Below, piece after piece: positions 17,208 through 26,139 of a stretch of 64,000 nucleotides of DNA. The stretch comes from 21-14-0-10-47-8 sp966211795 (GTDB taxonomy: Bacteria; Bdellovibrionota; Bdellovibrionia; Bdellovibrionales; Bdellovibrionaceae): positions 62,001 through 126,000 of the forward strand of contig CBIHNW010000005.1 of assembly GCA_966211795.1 (NCBI GenBank). Direction: 5' to 3'. The notes under the pieces were generated by a model. The model worked only from the letters and a program-made list of their open reading frames with translations, was not told the DNA's origin and searched no databases. The position numbers and the translations under genes were made by a program. The number at the start of each line of letters is the position of its first letter. Within the stretch, counting starts at the first letter, position 1.

Positions 17208-18944
17208 ATGAAGCCATTTTTAAATCAACACCCACTTTTTTTCTACATTCGCAGCCAGTGGCGCTTCTTTGCCTTGGGCATGTTCTTTCTTTTGATCACC
17301 AACATCGCCGACGGCCTTTATCCTTTGATTTTAAGAAAGGGCATCGATCAAATTTCCGAAGGCCAACCAATGACCGCCGTCGCGCCGACAGCGTGGCTTT
17401 TCTTCGGTACGATGAGCTTCTTGGCCATCACCCGATATTTTTGGCGCGTCTTCTTTGCGAATTACCACACGCGCGCGGCCGAAGATCTTCGAAACCGCAT
17501 CTTCCAACATTTGACCGCAATGGGCCCCCAGTTCTTCAAACAAAATCCCATCGGTGAGCTGATGAGTTTGATCACCAACGACGTGCAATCATTCCGTCAG
17601 GCCATCGGCGCAGGTGTTCTGGTCTTAGTCGATGGCTTCTCGATCATCCTGATCGTCTTGCCACTGATGCTGTGGATGGAGCCAAATTGGACGTGGAAGA
17701 CCTTGATCTTTTTGCCCACGGTCCCGTTCCTGATCTGGCAGGTGACGCGCCTGATTTTTCAGCGCTACAAAGTCCAGCAAGATCATCTCTCCGAGTTGTC
17801 CGGATTCTCACAAGAGACTGTGGCCGGCATCCGCGTGATCAAAAGTTTTGCGCAGGAGAACAATCAGCTGGGTCGATACAATAAAATCAGTCGCATTTTC
17901 GAGAAAGCCTGCAATCACGTAGCGTCGGTTGATTCGTTGTTCTCGCCGGTCATGCAATTTGGCGTGGCCAGCGGCACCGTCATTCTCTTTTTCATCGCGG
18001 GACCCGATGTTCTAGCGGGGGCCACCACCATCGGCACCTTTGTCGCGTTTCAACGTTACATCCAAAAGATGGTTTGGCCGATGACCGCGCTGGGAATGGG
18101 CTTCAGCCAGTACCAAAAGGGCATGGCGTCCTACTCGCGAATTAAAAATATTCTTTTGCAAAAAACGGATATTCCCGACGAAGGGCAAATCGAAATCAAG
18201 GAATTTAAGAACCTCGAAGTTCACGATCTCAATTTTCAGTTTCCAGAAGCCAATCAGCCCAGCCTTAAAAATATCAACTTTCAGATTCACGCCGGTCAGA
18301 AGGTCGGCTTGGTGGGACCTGTCGGTAGCGGCAAGACGACATTGCTACATTTGATCAACCGCCTTTACCCCGTATCCCAGGGCCGCATTCGGGTGAACGG
18401 AATTGATCTTCAGGATATCACGCAAAGATCCCTGCACCTGCAGATCGCATTCGTTCCGCAGGAACCTTTCTTATTCAGTGAATCGATTTCAGAGAACATG
18501 AAAATGGGTCGCGAAGAGCCACCACCCGATGACGAAGTTCTGCACTGGGCTCAGGTGGTCGATATTAAAACCGAGATTGAAAACCTTCCTCATCAGTTTC
18601 AATCCGAATTGGGCGAGCGCGGGGTCAACCTGTCCGGCGGACAAAAGCAGCGCCTGACGATCGCGCGGGGTTTGATGACCCGGGCACCATTTATCATCTT
18701 GGATGACTCGCTCAGCGCCGTCGATCATCAAACCGAAAAAACAATTCAAGCTCAGCTGGCCAACCAAATGGAAAACCAGAAGACTCAGCTGATCGTTTCC
18801 CATCGGCTGTCGGCCGTTGAAAATGCCGATCAGATCATCGTCATGAATCAAGGCGAAATCGAAGCCATCGGTCGGCATCACGAGCTGATCGAAAAAAGTC
18901 CGACCTACCGTCGCATGGCCGAAATCCAAGGTTATCTGGCATGA
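17208..18944 (+). CDS. ABC exporter half-transporter, degenerate-site subunit
   Basis: A 578-residue fusion of a six-helix type IV exporter domain (residues 1-310) and a nucleotide-binding domain. Walker A is GPVGSGKTT (about 369-377), the signature is the canonical LSGGQKQR (about 475) and Walker B is FIILDDSLSAVD (about 495). Asp replaces the catalytic Glu after Walker B. That change is typical of one half of heterodimeric exporters such as TM287/288. The ATGA overlap with the next gene supports obligate pairing. The substrate, lipid or drug-like, cannot be told. Confidence 0.93.
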   Translation: MKPFLNQHPLFFYIRSQWRFFALGMFFLLITNIADGLYPLILRKGIDQISEGQPMTAVAPTAWLFFGTMSFLAITRYFWRVFFANYHTRAAEDLRNRIFQHLTAMGPQFFKQNPIGELMSLITNDVQSFRQAIGAGVLVLVDGFSIILIVLPLMLWMEPNWTWKTLIFLPTVPFLIWQVTRLIFQRYKVQQDHLSELSGFSQETVAGIRVIKSFAQENNQLGRYNKISRIFEKACNHVASVDSLFSPVMQFGVASGTVILFFIAGPDVLAGATTIGTFVAFQRYIQKMVWPMTALGMGFSQYQKGMASYSRIKNILLQKTDIPDEGQIEIKEFKNLEVHDLNFQFPEANQPSLKNINFQIHAGQKVGLVGPVGSGKTTLLHLINRLYPVSQGRIRVNGIDLQDITQRSLHLQIAFVPQEPFLFSESISENMKMGREEPPPDDEVLHWAQVVDIKTEIENLPHQFQSELGERGVNLSGGQKQRLTIARGLMTRAPFIILDDSLSAVDHQTEKTIQAQLANQMENQKTQLIVSHRLSAVENADQIIVMNQGEIEAIGRHHELIEKSPTYRRMAEIQGYLA

Positions 18945-20755
18945 GCGAAAAATTTATTTCCGAAGACCAGATCAAAGCAAATATCTCGGCCGCAGATTTG
19001 CTGAAGCGGCTGTGGCCCTATTGCCGGAAGCATCTTGGACTTTTCTTCGCCGTTCTTTTATCCGTCGTCGGCTTGGCCGTCAGCTCGCGACTGCTTCCAT
19101 ATGTCATCGGCTACGCGATCGATCATGGCGTGAAAGAAAAAAATCTCGAAGTGATGAAGTCCATGGCGCTGGCTTATCTGGGCCTGCAAATCTTGCAGAC
19201 ACTTTTCCAGTTTGCCTATAGCTACGTCTTTCAACTTTTCGGGAACCGGGTTCTGTTTTACGTTCGCGAAGATCTGGTTCGTCATATTCAAAGCCTGCCG
19301 ATTCAATACTTTAATAAAACCCCGATTGGCCGCATCGTCACCCGTCTGACAAATGATGTCTCGACGCTGGCCGAGCTTTTCACCGATGGGGTCATCACAA
19401 TTTTTGTGCAGTTTGTGATTCTATGTTCAATCTTTGTCGCCATGTCCTTGATTTCGCTCAAGCTCGCGCTGATCGTGATGTGCTTGGCGCCGGTGTTTAT
19501 CTGGGCATCGCTCAAGATCAACAATCGCATTCGGGATATTTTTCGCGAGGCCAAAAAGAAGCTTTCGGTTTTGAACTCTTATGTTGCGGAAAACATGAAT
19601 GGCATCAAAGTCATTCAGCTCTACAATCGCATTCCGCGCAATCGCCGACACTTTCAGGATTTATCGGAACAGTACAAACAACTGTCCCTGGATTCGGTCA
19701 AAGCTTATGCCTTGATGCAACCGGTGATGAATCTCTTTTCGGCCGTCACGGTCTCGACCGCTCTCTACTTTGGCGGCGTCTTTCATGAATCGCAGGGCCT
19801 GCAGATCGGTGCCTTGGTCGCTTTCATTTTGCACGTGCAGGACTTTATCGCTCCCCTTCGCGAGATTTTGGAAAAGTACCAACAGTTCCAAAATTCACTG
19901 ACCAGCGGCGAGCGCGTCTTTCAAGTTTTTGACGAAGTTCCAGAGATGGAAAATTCAAACCCACAAGTGCCAAGCCGATGGCTGGGTGAGATCGAAATCC
20001 GCAATCTCTCCTTCCAGTACGCGGCCCATTTGCCTTTTGTCTTGAAAAACATTTCCCTTTCCATCAAACCGGGACAATCGGTCGCCATCGTGGGCCGCAC
20101 CGGCAGCGGTAAATCGACTTTGATTTCATTGTTGCAACGATTCTATGAACCACCGCTCGATCGCATTCGCTTGGACGGCACGCCGCTTGAACAAATTCCG
20201 CTTCACAAACTGCGCACCCATATCGGCGTCGTTCAGCAAGATAACTTTGTCTTTCGCGGCACGATCGCTAGCAACATCAGCCTCAATTCGGAAAATATCG
20301 CTTTGGAAAAAATTGAACGGGCTTGCCGCCAGGTGGGATATTGGAATCTGTTGCAACAAACCGGTCGCAACCTGCAATCGCCCGTCGAAGAGCGCGGTGC
20401 CAATCTTTCGGTCGGCGAGCGCCAGCTGATCGCCTTCGCGCGGATCTTGGCGTTTGAGCCCGACATTCTGATTCTGGACGAGGCCACGGCCAATATCGAT
20501 TCACACAGTGAAAAAATCATTCAGCAGGCCACCACCGAAGTCTCCAAAGGTCGGACCAGCGTGATCATCGCGCATCGGCTGTCGACGATTCAGAATTGTG
20601 ACGTGATCGTGGTGATGGATCAAGGCGAGATCAAAGAGCTCGGCAAGCACGCCGAGCTGATGAACCAAAAAGGTCTTTATTATCACATGGCTTCAGCAGG
20701 TTTAAAGTCCACCGAGATTTTGTCGCTGGCAGATGACGGTACGGCACTGCCGTGA
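18941..20755 (+). CDS. ABC exporter half-transporter, catalytic-site subunit
   Basis: A 604-residue partner of the preceding gene, with six membrane helices (about 35-310), Walker A GRTGSGKST (about 384), Walker B ILILDEATANID with the catalytic Glu, and the H-loop AHRLSTIQN. Its signature motif is LSVGERQ rather than LSGGQ. Combined with the partner's changes, one composite ATP site is canonical and the other degenerate. The last 70 or so bases overlap the 3' end of the convergent VWA lipoprotein gene. Confidence 0.93.
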   Translation: MSEKFISEDQIKANISAADLLKRLWPYCRKHLGLFFAVLLSVVGLAVSSRLLPYVIGYAIDHGVKEKNLEVMKSMALAYLGLQILQTLFQFAYSYVFQLFGNRVLFYVREDLVRHIQSLPIQYFNKTPIGRIVTRLTNDVSTLAELFTDGVITIFVQFVILCSIFVAMSLISLKLALIVMCLAPVFIWASLKINNRIRDIFREAKKKLSVLNSYVAENMNGIKVIQLYNRIPRNRRHFQDLSEQYKQLSLDSVKAYALMQPVMNLFSAVTVSTALYFGGVFHESQGLQIGALVAFILHVQDFIAPLREILEKYQQFQNSLTSGERVFQVFDEVPEMENSNPQVPSRWLGEIEIRNLSFQYAAHLPFVLKNISLSIKPGQSVAIVGRTGSGKSTLISLLQRFYEPPLDRIRLDGTPLEQIPLHKLRTHIGVVQQDNFVFRGTIASNISLNSENIALEKIERACRQVGYWNLLQQTGRNLQSPVEERGANLSVGERQLIAFARILAFEPDILILDEATANIDSHSEKIIQQATTEVSKGRTSVIIAHRLSTIQNCDVIVVMDQGEIKELGKHAELMNQKGLYYHMASAGLKSTEILSLADDGTALP

Positions 20756-21678
20756 AGGCGGATGCGCTGACCGTCAGCAATGTATTCCCAACCATTGGTG
20801 GTTGATTGCGGGATCAAGTTGCCATTGACCTTAACGACGATGGTTTCAATCATTGGCTTTCGATCCAGAACGTATTCCGTCAAAACTTCGACGATGCGCT
20901 GACGAATGTTGTTCACGGCCAAAGCCAAAGTCGTGTCGCAAATGGGTTGATTCAAACCGCCCGAAGCATTCGCCAGGTCAATCCAACGCAGTCCCGGTTC
21001 TTTGTAAATTCCATCCAGCGCCGTCGTGCAATTCGAGCTCAGACTTGGAACGCCGATGAAATTCACGAGCCACGCCTGGGTGACGCCTTTGAATTTAGGT
21101 TTCAGCGTGTTGAAATATTGGGTGTAGTGATTGACGTCGTATTCGGAATAATCATCTTCATTGGATAAGGCCACCACCGCCAGCAAAGCATCCGCTCGCA
21201 AGAAATCTTTTTCCGCGTTCAAAGCCGTCTCGATGCTTTGCAGACCGCGCTCGAGATCCGAGCCGCTATTCCCCTGCTTGATCCGCGCCGTCAGCACCGA
21301 TGATAAATTCGTGGTCGCCGCCGTTAAAATTTTCGGCGTTCCCACAAAAACTCCACCGTTGCCGCCACCGCGCATGTCCGTTGTTACGACGACGATGCGG
21401 TAATCCATTCCGTAGCTGTTCAGGGCCGTAATCATGCCGCCAGCCTGGGACGCCAATCGATCTTGATAGGTCGACATGCTGGACGAGTTATCGACCATCA
21501 TGATGATGTCCACTTTGTTATTGTACTTGATACTTTGGGAAAACTCTTCCGTCGTTTCGGGAAGCGAATAGGTCTGTTTGTTGCACGCACTCAGAAGGCT
21601 CGATGCCAGCAGAAAACTTGGCACCGCTAGAAATCCCATCATGAACTTTCGCAAAGGCAGTCTCGATTTGGTTTGCAT
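20683..21678 (-). CDS. Lipoprotein with von Willebrand factor A domain
   Basis: A 331-residue protein. ATG 21678 is preferred because GGGGGA lies 4 bases upstream; a GTG at 21693 overlapping the previous stop is possible. The signal peptide ends in the lipobox LLSAC (Cys near residue 32). Residues 55-235 are a VWA domain with MIDAS motif VDNSSSMS and later GSDLERGLQSI and ALSNEDDYSEYDV, so metal-dependent adhesion or protein binding is expected. The final 80 residues look like a small beta domain. Probably translated together with the PilZ/GYF gene upstream. Confidence 0.88.
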   Translation of the reverse strand: MQTKSRLPLRKFMMGFLAVPSFLLASSLLSACNKQTYSLPETTEEFSQSIKYNNKVDIIMMVDNSSSMSTYQDRLASQAGGMITALNSYGMDYRIVVVTTDMRGGGNGGVFVGTPKILTAATTNLSSVLTARIKQGNSGSDLERGLQSIETALNAEKDFLRADALLAVVALSNEDDYSEYDVNHYTQYFNTLKPKFKGVTQAWLVNFIGVPSLSSNCTTALDGIYKEPGLRWIDLANASGGLNQPICDTTLALAVNNIRQRIVEVLTEYVLDRKPMIETIVVKVNGNLIPQSTTNGWEYIADGQRIRLHGSAVPSSASDKISVDFKPAEAM

Positions 21679-21689
21679 GCTTCCCCCGC

Positions 21690-22451
21690 TCACCCAGCTT
21701 TACGCTCGGCGAATTTTTTGATGGCTTGTTGGATGCTTTGGCTGATGCTGGTGAAACGAATCCCGTAACGCACGCCCTTGCCTTTGACCACAGCCTTGCT
21801 GACGATCACGCAGACGGCATTAAAGGGTGGCACCCCATCGCCGGCCTTGAAATGCAAAAACAGATTTTGCCCGACTTGAATTTCATCCGAGTTGATCAAT
21901 AGACCCGCCCCGCCGGAGCTCACTTCCATTGATTTTCCCTGCCAAACTTCTTTATTGTTATGCAAAAGAATCGAAGCCCCGTATCGGGCACGCCCATGTC
22001 GGCGGCGATAGAAGACATCCTTTAATTCTGGTCCACCCGTCGTTTTGATCTGACGGATTTTGTCCTCTTGGAAGTCTTCCACTTCGGAGATTCGCTTCCA
22101 GGATTCCATTTTCTGCCGGTTCCAGACGTAATCAAATTCCAAGAGCTTCTTTTCCTGAAGCATCTTGATCAGCTCAAGATAAAGGAAAGGGCCGTACTTG
22201 TTTTCATCGCGCAGGACGTACCATTCCGCCGCGTCGCTGGGAGGCTTTGATTCTGCCGCCACCACGGGCTGTCGCCACTTTTGAAACTGTTCCGAGAACG
22301 CCGCATGATCCAACAACATCACCCAATCCCGCTTCTGTTCATCAAAAACATAGTCCGTCCATTCGAGTTCTTTTTTTTCCAAGCGCTTCCGAATGTCTTC
22401 AACCGACCATGGTCCTTTTTGAATGCCAAGATGATGCACGATGTATCCCAC
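21690..22451 (-). CDS. PilZ protein with two N-terminal GYF-like domains
   Basis: A 253-residue protein if GTG 22451 is used; it has AAGGAGG upstream, whereas the open frame reaches 22517 without a site. Two GYF_2-like repeats come first (GYIVHHLGIQKGPWSVEDI and EWYVLRDENKYGPFLYLELI), each about 55 residues. The PilZ domain (about 150-245) has RRRHGRARYGASI and VSSGGAGLLI. The usual RxxxR and (D/N)xSxxG signatures are met except that Glu stands at the first position of the second motif. It may sense c-di-GMP. Cytoplasmic; coupled by a 4-base or shorter junction to the VWA lipoprotein gene. Confidence 0.85.
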   Translation of the reverse strand: MGYIVHHLGIQKGPWSVEDIRKRLEKKELEWTDYVFDEQKRDWVMLLDHAAFSEQFQKWRQPVVAAESKPPSDAAEWYVLRDENKYGPFLYLELIKMLQEKKLLEFDYVWNRQKMESWKRISEVEDFQEDKIRQIKTTGGPELKDVFYRRRHGRARYGASILLHNNKEVWQGKSMEVSSGGAGLLINSDEIQVGQNLFLHFKAGDGVPPFNAVCVIVSKAVVKGKGVRYGIRFTSISQSIQQAIKKFAERKAG

Positions 22452-22624
22452 AGGTCCTCCTTCCTTCACTCTTTTCGGCTGTTGCGGGATGACACTTAAC
22501 CCCTTGAAATGATTCACCGAAAACTGTCGATCATCTGGCCACTTCTCTGAGAATTCAGACCTTGGTCCGATCTAAATTCGGGGATTCGTGCCGGCTTTTG
22601 TTTCAAAATTTTCCATATATTCCG

Positions 22625-24232
22625 ATGAATTCACTGATGAAGTTACCACTGCTCACGCTCCTCTCCGTGATCTCACTTTCAATCTTCGCCCATGCATCCG
22701 ACATGCGCATGGAAGCCTTCGTCAAATATAAACAAGTTTACGTTTGGCCAGAACCTGGTTGGACGTCCCTGGACTGCGAAGCCCCGAGCATCAATGATAA
22801 AAAATGGCCCGAGCGCGAGCAGACCTTGTTGAACATGCGTCGCGAAAAAGCTGCCGGAGTTTGCGCAGAGAGAAGAGCCGATCATTTTTTGAAAGAAGCT
22901 CAGCGCGTGACGGTCCTGACCCGGGATATCACCGAGAATGGGCGCACCTTTCAACAAGCCGAGTATGAAGACCGGCCGATCCTGTATCGTGGTCACGAAG
23001 AAATCGTTCGTTTTTACAAGGTTCGCATCAAAGCTAAAAATGAGAATGGCGAGCTGGTCAATTATGATGGATACGTTTCGGCGGATCTCTTGTCCGATCC
23101 GGACCCGATTCAAACCATTCGTCCCGAACCCGCTGAGATCTGCAAAGAATGCGCGATGCTGGGGAAAAAGAGCACCCAAACGCCGAATGGCTTGCCGGAA
23201 ACACCCGAGCTCAACGAAGTCTCCAGCAACCTTCTTGAGCTGACAGACAAGATTGAAGATTCAAGCTTTCAAGATTTCAAAGTGAAATCCGCGGACGAGC
23301 TGGCAATGTTCACCTGTTTGCACCGTCGCAATTCGGCCGATAACCACGAGGATTCGCCAACCGAAGTGGACGAATTTTTTAAACGCTTTCCCCAGTTCGT
23401 CAAGGCCGCCGAGCAAGCCGAGGAAGCTTTCGGTGTCCCCAAAGAACTGGTCCGCTGTTCGATGATGGCCGAGTCCGGATTGAAACGCCGAATGGTTTCG
23501 ACCAAAGGAGCCCGAGGCTACGCACAGATCATGCCGCGAACGATGGATGACATGGTCGCCTTTGGACAGAAGTCGCCCTATAAAGAAATGTGGGATAAAT
23601 ATAGATCCTTGAACAAAGACGCCAACTTCTGGCGCATGCGCGACGATAACAACATTCCTTCGGCGACCGGTGCCATGGCCATGTACTATCGTTGGATTTA
23701 TGACAATTTTCTTTCTAAAATCGTCGAAAGCGGGCAATGCAAAGATTGTTCAGGTGACCTTCAGCATATGAAGATTAAAGACGTGATGCTGACGACGATG
23801 AGCTACAACGGCGGACAAAAATTGCTGGAAGCCGCCAGTGGCCGAAGCCCCGCGCAAATTCTTCGCTCGTCTGATCTTCCCAGTGAATCCAAAGACTATT
23901 TCAAAAAAATCGAAACTTGCTTGCAATCCGGTGCTTTGACCTCGTTTACCGAATCACCAGGACTACTTCAGCGTATCAACTCGAAAAGACGTCAAGAGGT
24001 CGCAAAACTTAAGCAGCAGATCGCACAGCGGAACAAGGCCATTGAATCATTATCGAACACCGATGATGGCAAAGGGAAAAATCAGGCTCGGATCGCCAAG
24101 ATGGAAGAGGACAATCGCAAAGACGACGCTCGAATTCCCGAATTGGAAAAACTGATTCAGCTGAATGCCAATACTTCCTATGGCAACCGCATCGGAGACT
24201 GCACGCAGCGCTTGTCCCAGACGACTGAATAA
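22625..24232 (+). CDS. Exported lytic transglycosylase (SLT domain)
   Basis: A 535-residue protein from ATG 22625 (22637 is also possible); upstream frame is not used because the signal peptide begins here (to about residue 25, AHA). Residues 30-160 resemble an SH3-like region ending in four cysteines (CKECAM). Residues 255-420 are a Slt-type domain: VRCSMMAESGLKRRM supplies the catalytic Glu, followed by GARGYAQIMP and MSYNGGQKLL. The enzyme should cleave peptidoglycan to 1,6-anhydromuramyl products. The C-terminal 90 residues are a predicted coiled coil. Confidence 0.9.
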   Translation: MNSLMKLPLLTLLSVISLSIFAHASDMRMEAFVKYKQVYVWPEPGWTSLDCEAPSINDKKWPEREQTLLNMRREKAAGVCAERRADHFLKEAQRVTVLTRDITENGRTFQQAEYEDRPILYRGHEEIVRFYKVRIKAKNENGELVNYDGYVSADLLSDPDPIQTIRPEPAEICKECAMLGKKSTQTPNGLPETPELNEVSSNLLELTDKIEDSSFQDFKVKSADELAMFTCLHRRNSADNHEDSPTEVDEFFKRFPQFVKAAEQAEEAFGVPKELVRCSMMAESGLKRRMVSTKGARGYAQIMPRTMDDMVAFGQKSPYKEMWDKYRSLNKDANFWRMRDDNNIPSATGAMAMYYRWIYDNFLSKIVESGQCKDCSGDLQHMKIKDVMLTTMSYNGGQKLLEAASGRSPAQILRSSDLPSESKDYFKKIETCLQSGALTSFTESPGLLQRINSKRRQEVAKLKQQIAQRNKAIESLSNTDDGKGKNQARIAKMEEDNRKDDARIPELEKLIQLNANTSYGNRIGDCTQRLSQTTE

Positions 24233-24297
24233 AATAAAGGTCCCCGACATCCCGAGTTAGCAGTCGCCTGCCCCATCAGTTCTGCTAATCTATTCCC

Positions 24298-24699
24298 ATG
24301 ATTTGGAAATACCCGATTCTCATTCGCGAAGCACATCTTGATACTTTCGGCCACGTTAACAATTCGACTTACATGAGTCTCTACGAAGAAGCACGTTGGG
24401 AACTGATCACGGGTAACGGTTACGGTCTTAAGACCGTGCAGGACCTGAAACAAGGTCCCGTGGTGCTTGAAGCCTCGATCAAATTCATGCGCGAATTAAA
24501 GCTGCGCGAAGAAATCACCATCACCACCGAACTGCTGAATTACACCGGTCGCATCGGCAAGCTGAAGCAACAAATGATCAAAGCCGACGGCAATGTCGCC
24601 AGCGAAGCCCTGTTCACCATGGGCCTTTTTGATCTGGTCCAACGCCGCCTGATCGAACCCACCCCCGCCTGGAAAAAAGCCATCGGCCTCGAACCCTAA
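24298..24699 (+). CDS. Acyl-CoA thioesterase (hot-dog fold)
   Basis: A 133-residue protein of the 4HBT/YbgC type. HLDTFGHVNNSTYMSLYEEA near residue 13 holds the catalytic Asp and the HVNN signature; EASIKFMRELKLREEITI follows as the typical second strand pair. It should hydrolyse acyl-CoA thioesters in the cytoplasm; chain-length preference is unknown. Full length for the family, single gene. Confidence 0.9.
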   Translation: MIWKYPILIREAHLDTFGHVNNSTYMSLYEEARWELITGNGYGLKTVQDLKQGPVVLEASIKFMRELKLREEITITTELLNYTGRIGKLKQQMIKADGNVASEALFTMGLFDLVQRRLIEPTPAWKKAIGLEP

Positions 24700-24781
24700 T
24701 GACAGAGCCAAGTCAGTATCCAAGACTTCCGAAAATCATAAATCGCCATCGCGACTGTCGCAGGCGAATCTGAGTTTTTCA

Positions 24782-24900
24782 CCCTCACTTTCTTGTCTAC
24801 TAATCCGTATACAACTCTTGTCGACTAATCCGTATACAACTCTTGTCTACTGATCCGTATACAAGTCTTGTTGACTGATCCGTCGACAAGAATGTGAGGG
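24782..24900. repeat. Four 25-bp palindromic tandem repeats inside an outer inverted repeat
   Basis: Units start at 24791, 24816, 24841 and 24866, each exactly 25 bases and adjoining. Each is a near-palindrome with arms like CTTGTCGAC and GTCGACAAG around a TRATCC centre. The whole array is bracketed by CCCTCACTTTCTTGT (24782-24796) and ACAAGAATGTGAGGG (24886-24900), which are inverted copies matching at 14 of 15 bases. It lies in the 397-base gap between two convergent genes; no gene is seen in the gap. Confidence 0.85.
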
Positions 24901-25063
24901 GGAACTTGGGATGTTTGAGAGGCTCGATTTTGATTCTGCGATTCGCCATCGTTACTGATGGCGCTGGAAAGGATCGCATGATCTGAAACAGACAATTAGG
25001 TCCGTTGTAAAACAAACGATCGCAGAAAATTTTCGAATTCGCGAAAAATCGCGCGGGATCGCA

Positions 25064-25097
25064 GAAAAATCGCGGGATTGCGGAAAAAATCCGCGAT
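25064..25097 (-). terminator. Terminator of the phosphonate-type ABC operon
   Basis: On the minus strand ATCGCGG and CCGCGAT (positions 25091-25097 and 25069-25075) form a stem followed by TTTTTCTG. The stem begins in the phnE stop codon. A second, similar GCGATTTTTC segment follows downstream. Confidence 0.7.
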
Positions 25098-26125
25098 TAT
25101 TTCAAAGCTTCGCGGATGTAGGCGCTGGCGGTGTCCATGAACCAGACAACGAAAGCGATGACGACCACGATGGTGCCGACTTCGGACCACATCGCTTGCG
25201 ACGAATAGGTCTGGAGCAAGTAACCGATACCGCCGCCACCGACGAATCCGACGATGGTTGCCATGCGGATGTTGATGTCCCAGCGATAAACCGTGAAGGA
25301 AATGAATGGAAGCACGACCTGCGGAACGATCGCGAACCAGATGGTCTGGATCAAGTTTGCGCCGGTCGATTGAATGCCTTCGATCGGGCCTTCATCGACG
25401 ACCTCGACGATTTCAGAGTATTGCTTGGTCAAAGATGCGATCGAGTGAATGAAGAGCGCGATCATGCCGGCGAATGGACCAATCCCGACCCATACGGTGA
25501 AAATGATCGCCCAGATAAAGGCTTCGACCGAACGAATGATATTCAGAAAAGTTCGCACGAAAAGATAAATGGCGAACGCTACGGGATGTTTCATGATGTT
25601 CTTCGAAGCAAAGAAGCAGGCAACGAAGGCGATCGGAATGGCCAGGCTGGTGGCGACGAAAGCCAAGAACATGGTTTCGATCATCATCAGCACCGCACGT
25701 GGAAGCAGATTCCAGTTTGGCGTCATCAGGCTTTTGAACAAGCGCATGGTAGGGTAAAAGCTTTCCTCGTCCACCAGCTTGATGATTGAAACCTGAGTGA
25801 CGTTCAATCCCACCACCATCGTGACGACGAAGAAAATCAACAGTTCCCAACCCCAAACAGTCTTGTACCAAGTTTCGTCTTTCGCGATCGCTTTTTTATG
25901 AGCGGGTTCGAACACCAGCTCACCCAAAGTTTTCTGGCCCGCTTTGTTGATCACGAAGCTCAAGACTCCAGAGCCGATCATGGCCGCGATAAAGATCAGG
26001 GTGTTGCGGCCAAGCTTGAGCATTTCCTCTTCACTTGGCGAAACGATCACAAACAGCAAAACGCAGAAAAGATAACCCAGAATGATGGCATCAAAGACAG
26101 TTCGTTTGGTCACAGACGATCGCAT
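25097..26125 (-). CDS. phnE: Phosphonate-type ABC transporter permease
   Basis: A 342-residue inner-membrane permease. The C-terminal 200 residues are the type I permease core, with the cytoplasmic coupling loop around EIVEVVDEGPIEGIQSTGAN and the late FVGGGGIGYLL seen in PhnE proteins. The N-terminal 130 residues add two extra hydrophobic segments and a charged loop, making it longer than the usual ~260 residues. Last gene of phnD-phnC-phnE, 14 bases after phnC. Substrate could be phosphonate, phosphite or phosphate. Confidence 0.88.
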   Translation of the reverse strand: MRSSVTKRTVFDAIILGYLFCVLLFVIVSPSEEEMLKLGRNTLIFIAAMIGSGVLSFVINKAGQKTLGELVFEPAHKKAIAKDETWYKTVWGWELLIFFVVTMVVGLNVTQVSIIKLVDEESFYPTMRLFKSLMTPNWNLLPRAVLMMIETMFLAFVATSLAIPIAFVACFFASKNIMKHPVAFAIYLFVRTFLNIIRSVEAFIWAIIFTVWVGIGPFAGMIALFIHSIASLTKQYSEIVEVVDEGPIEGIQSTGANLIQTIWFAIVPQVVLPFISFTVYRWDINIRMATIVGFVGGGGIGYLLQTYSSQAMWSEVGTIVVVIAFVVWFMDTASAYIREALK

Positions 26126-26139
26126 GTTGTTGCTAGCTC

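Noticed and set aside
24791..24890. CRISPR array
   Set aside because: The 25-bp units adjoin directly with no spacers, and no cas genes are in the window.
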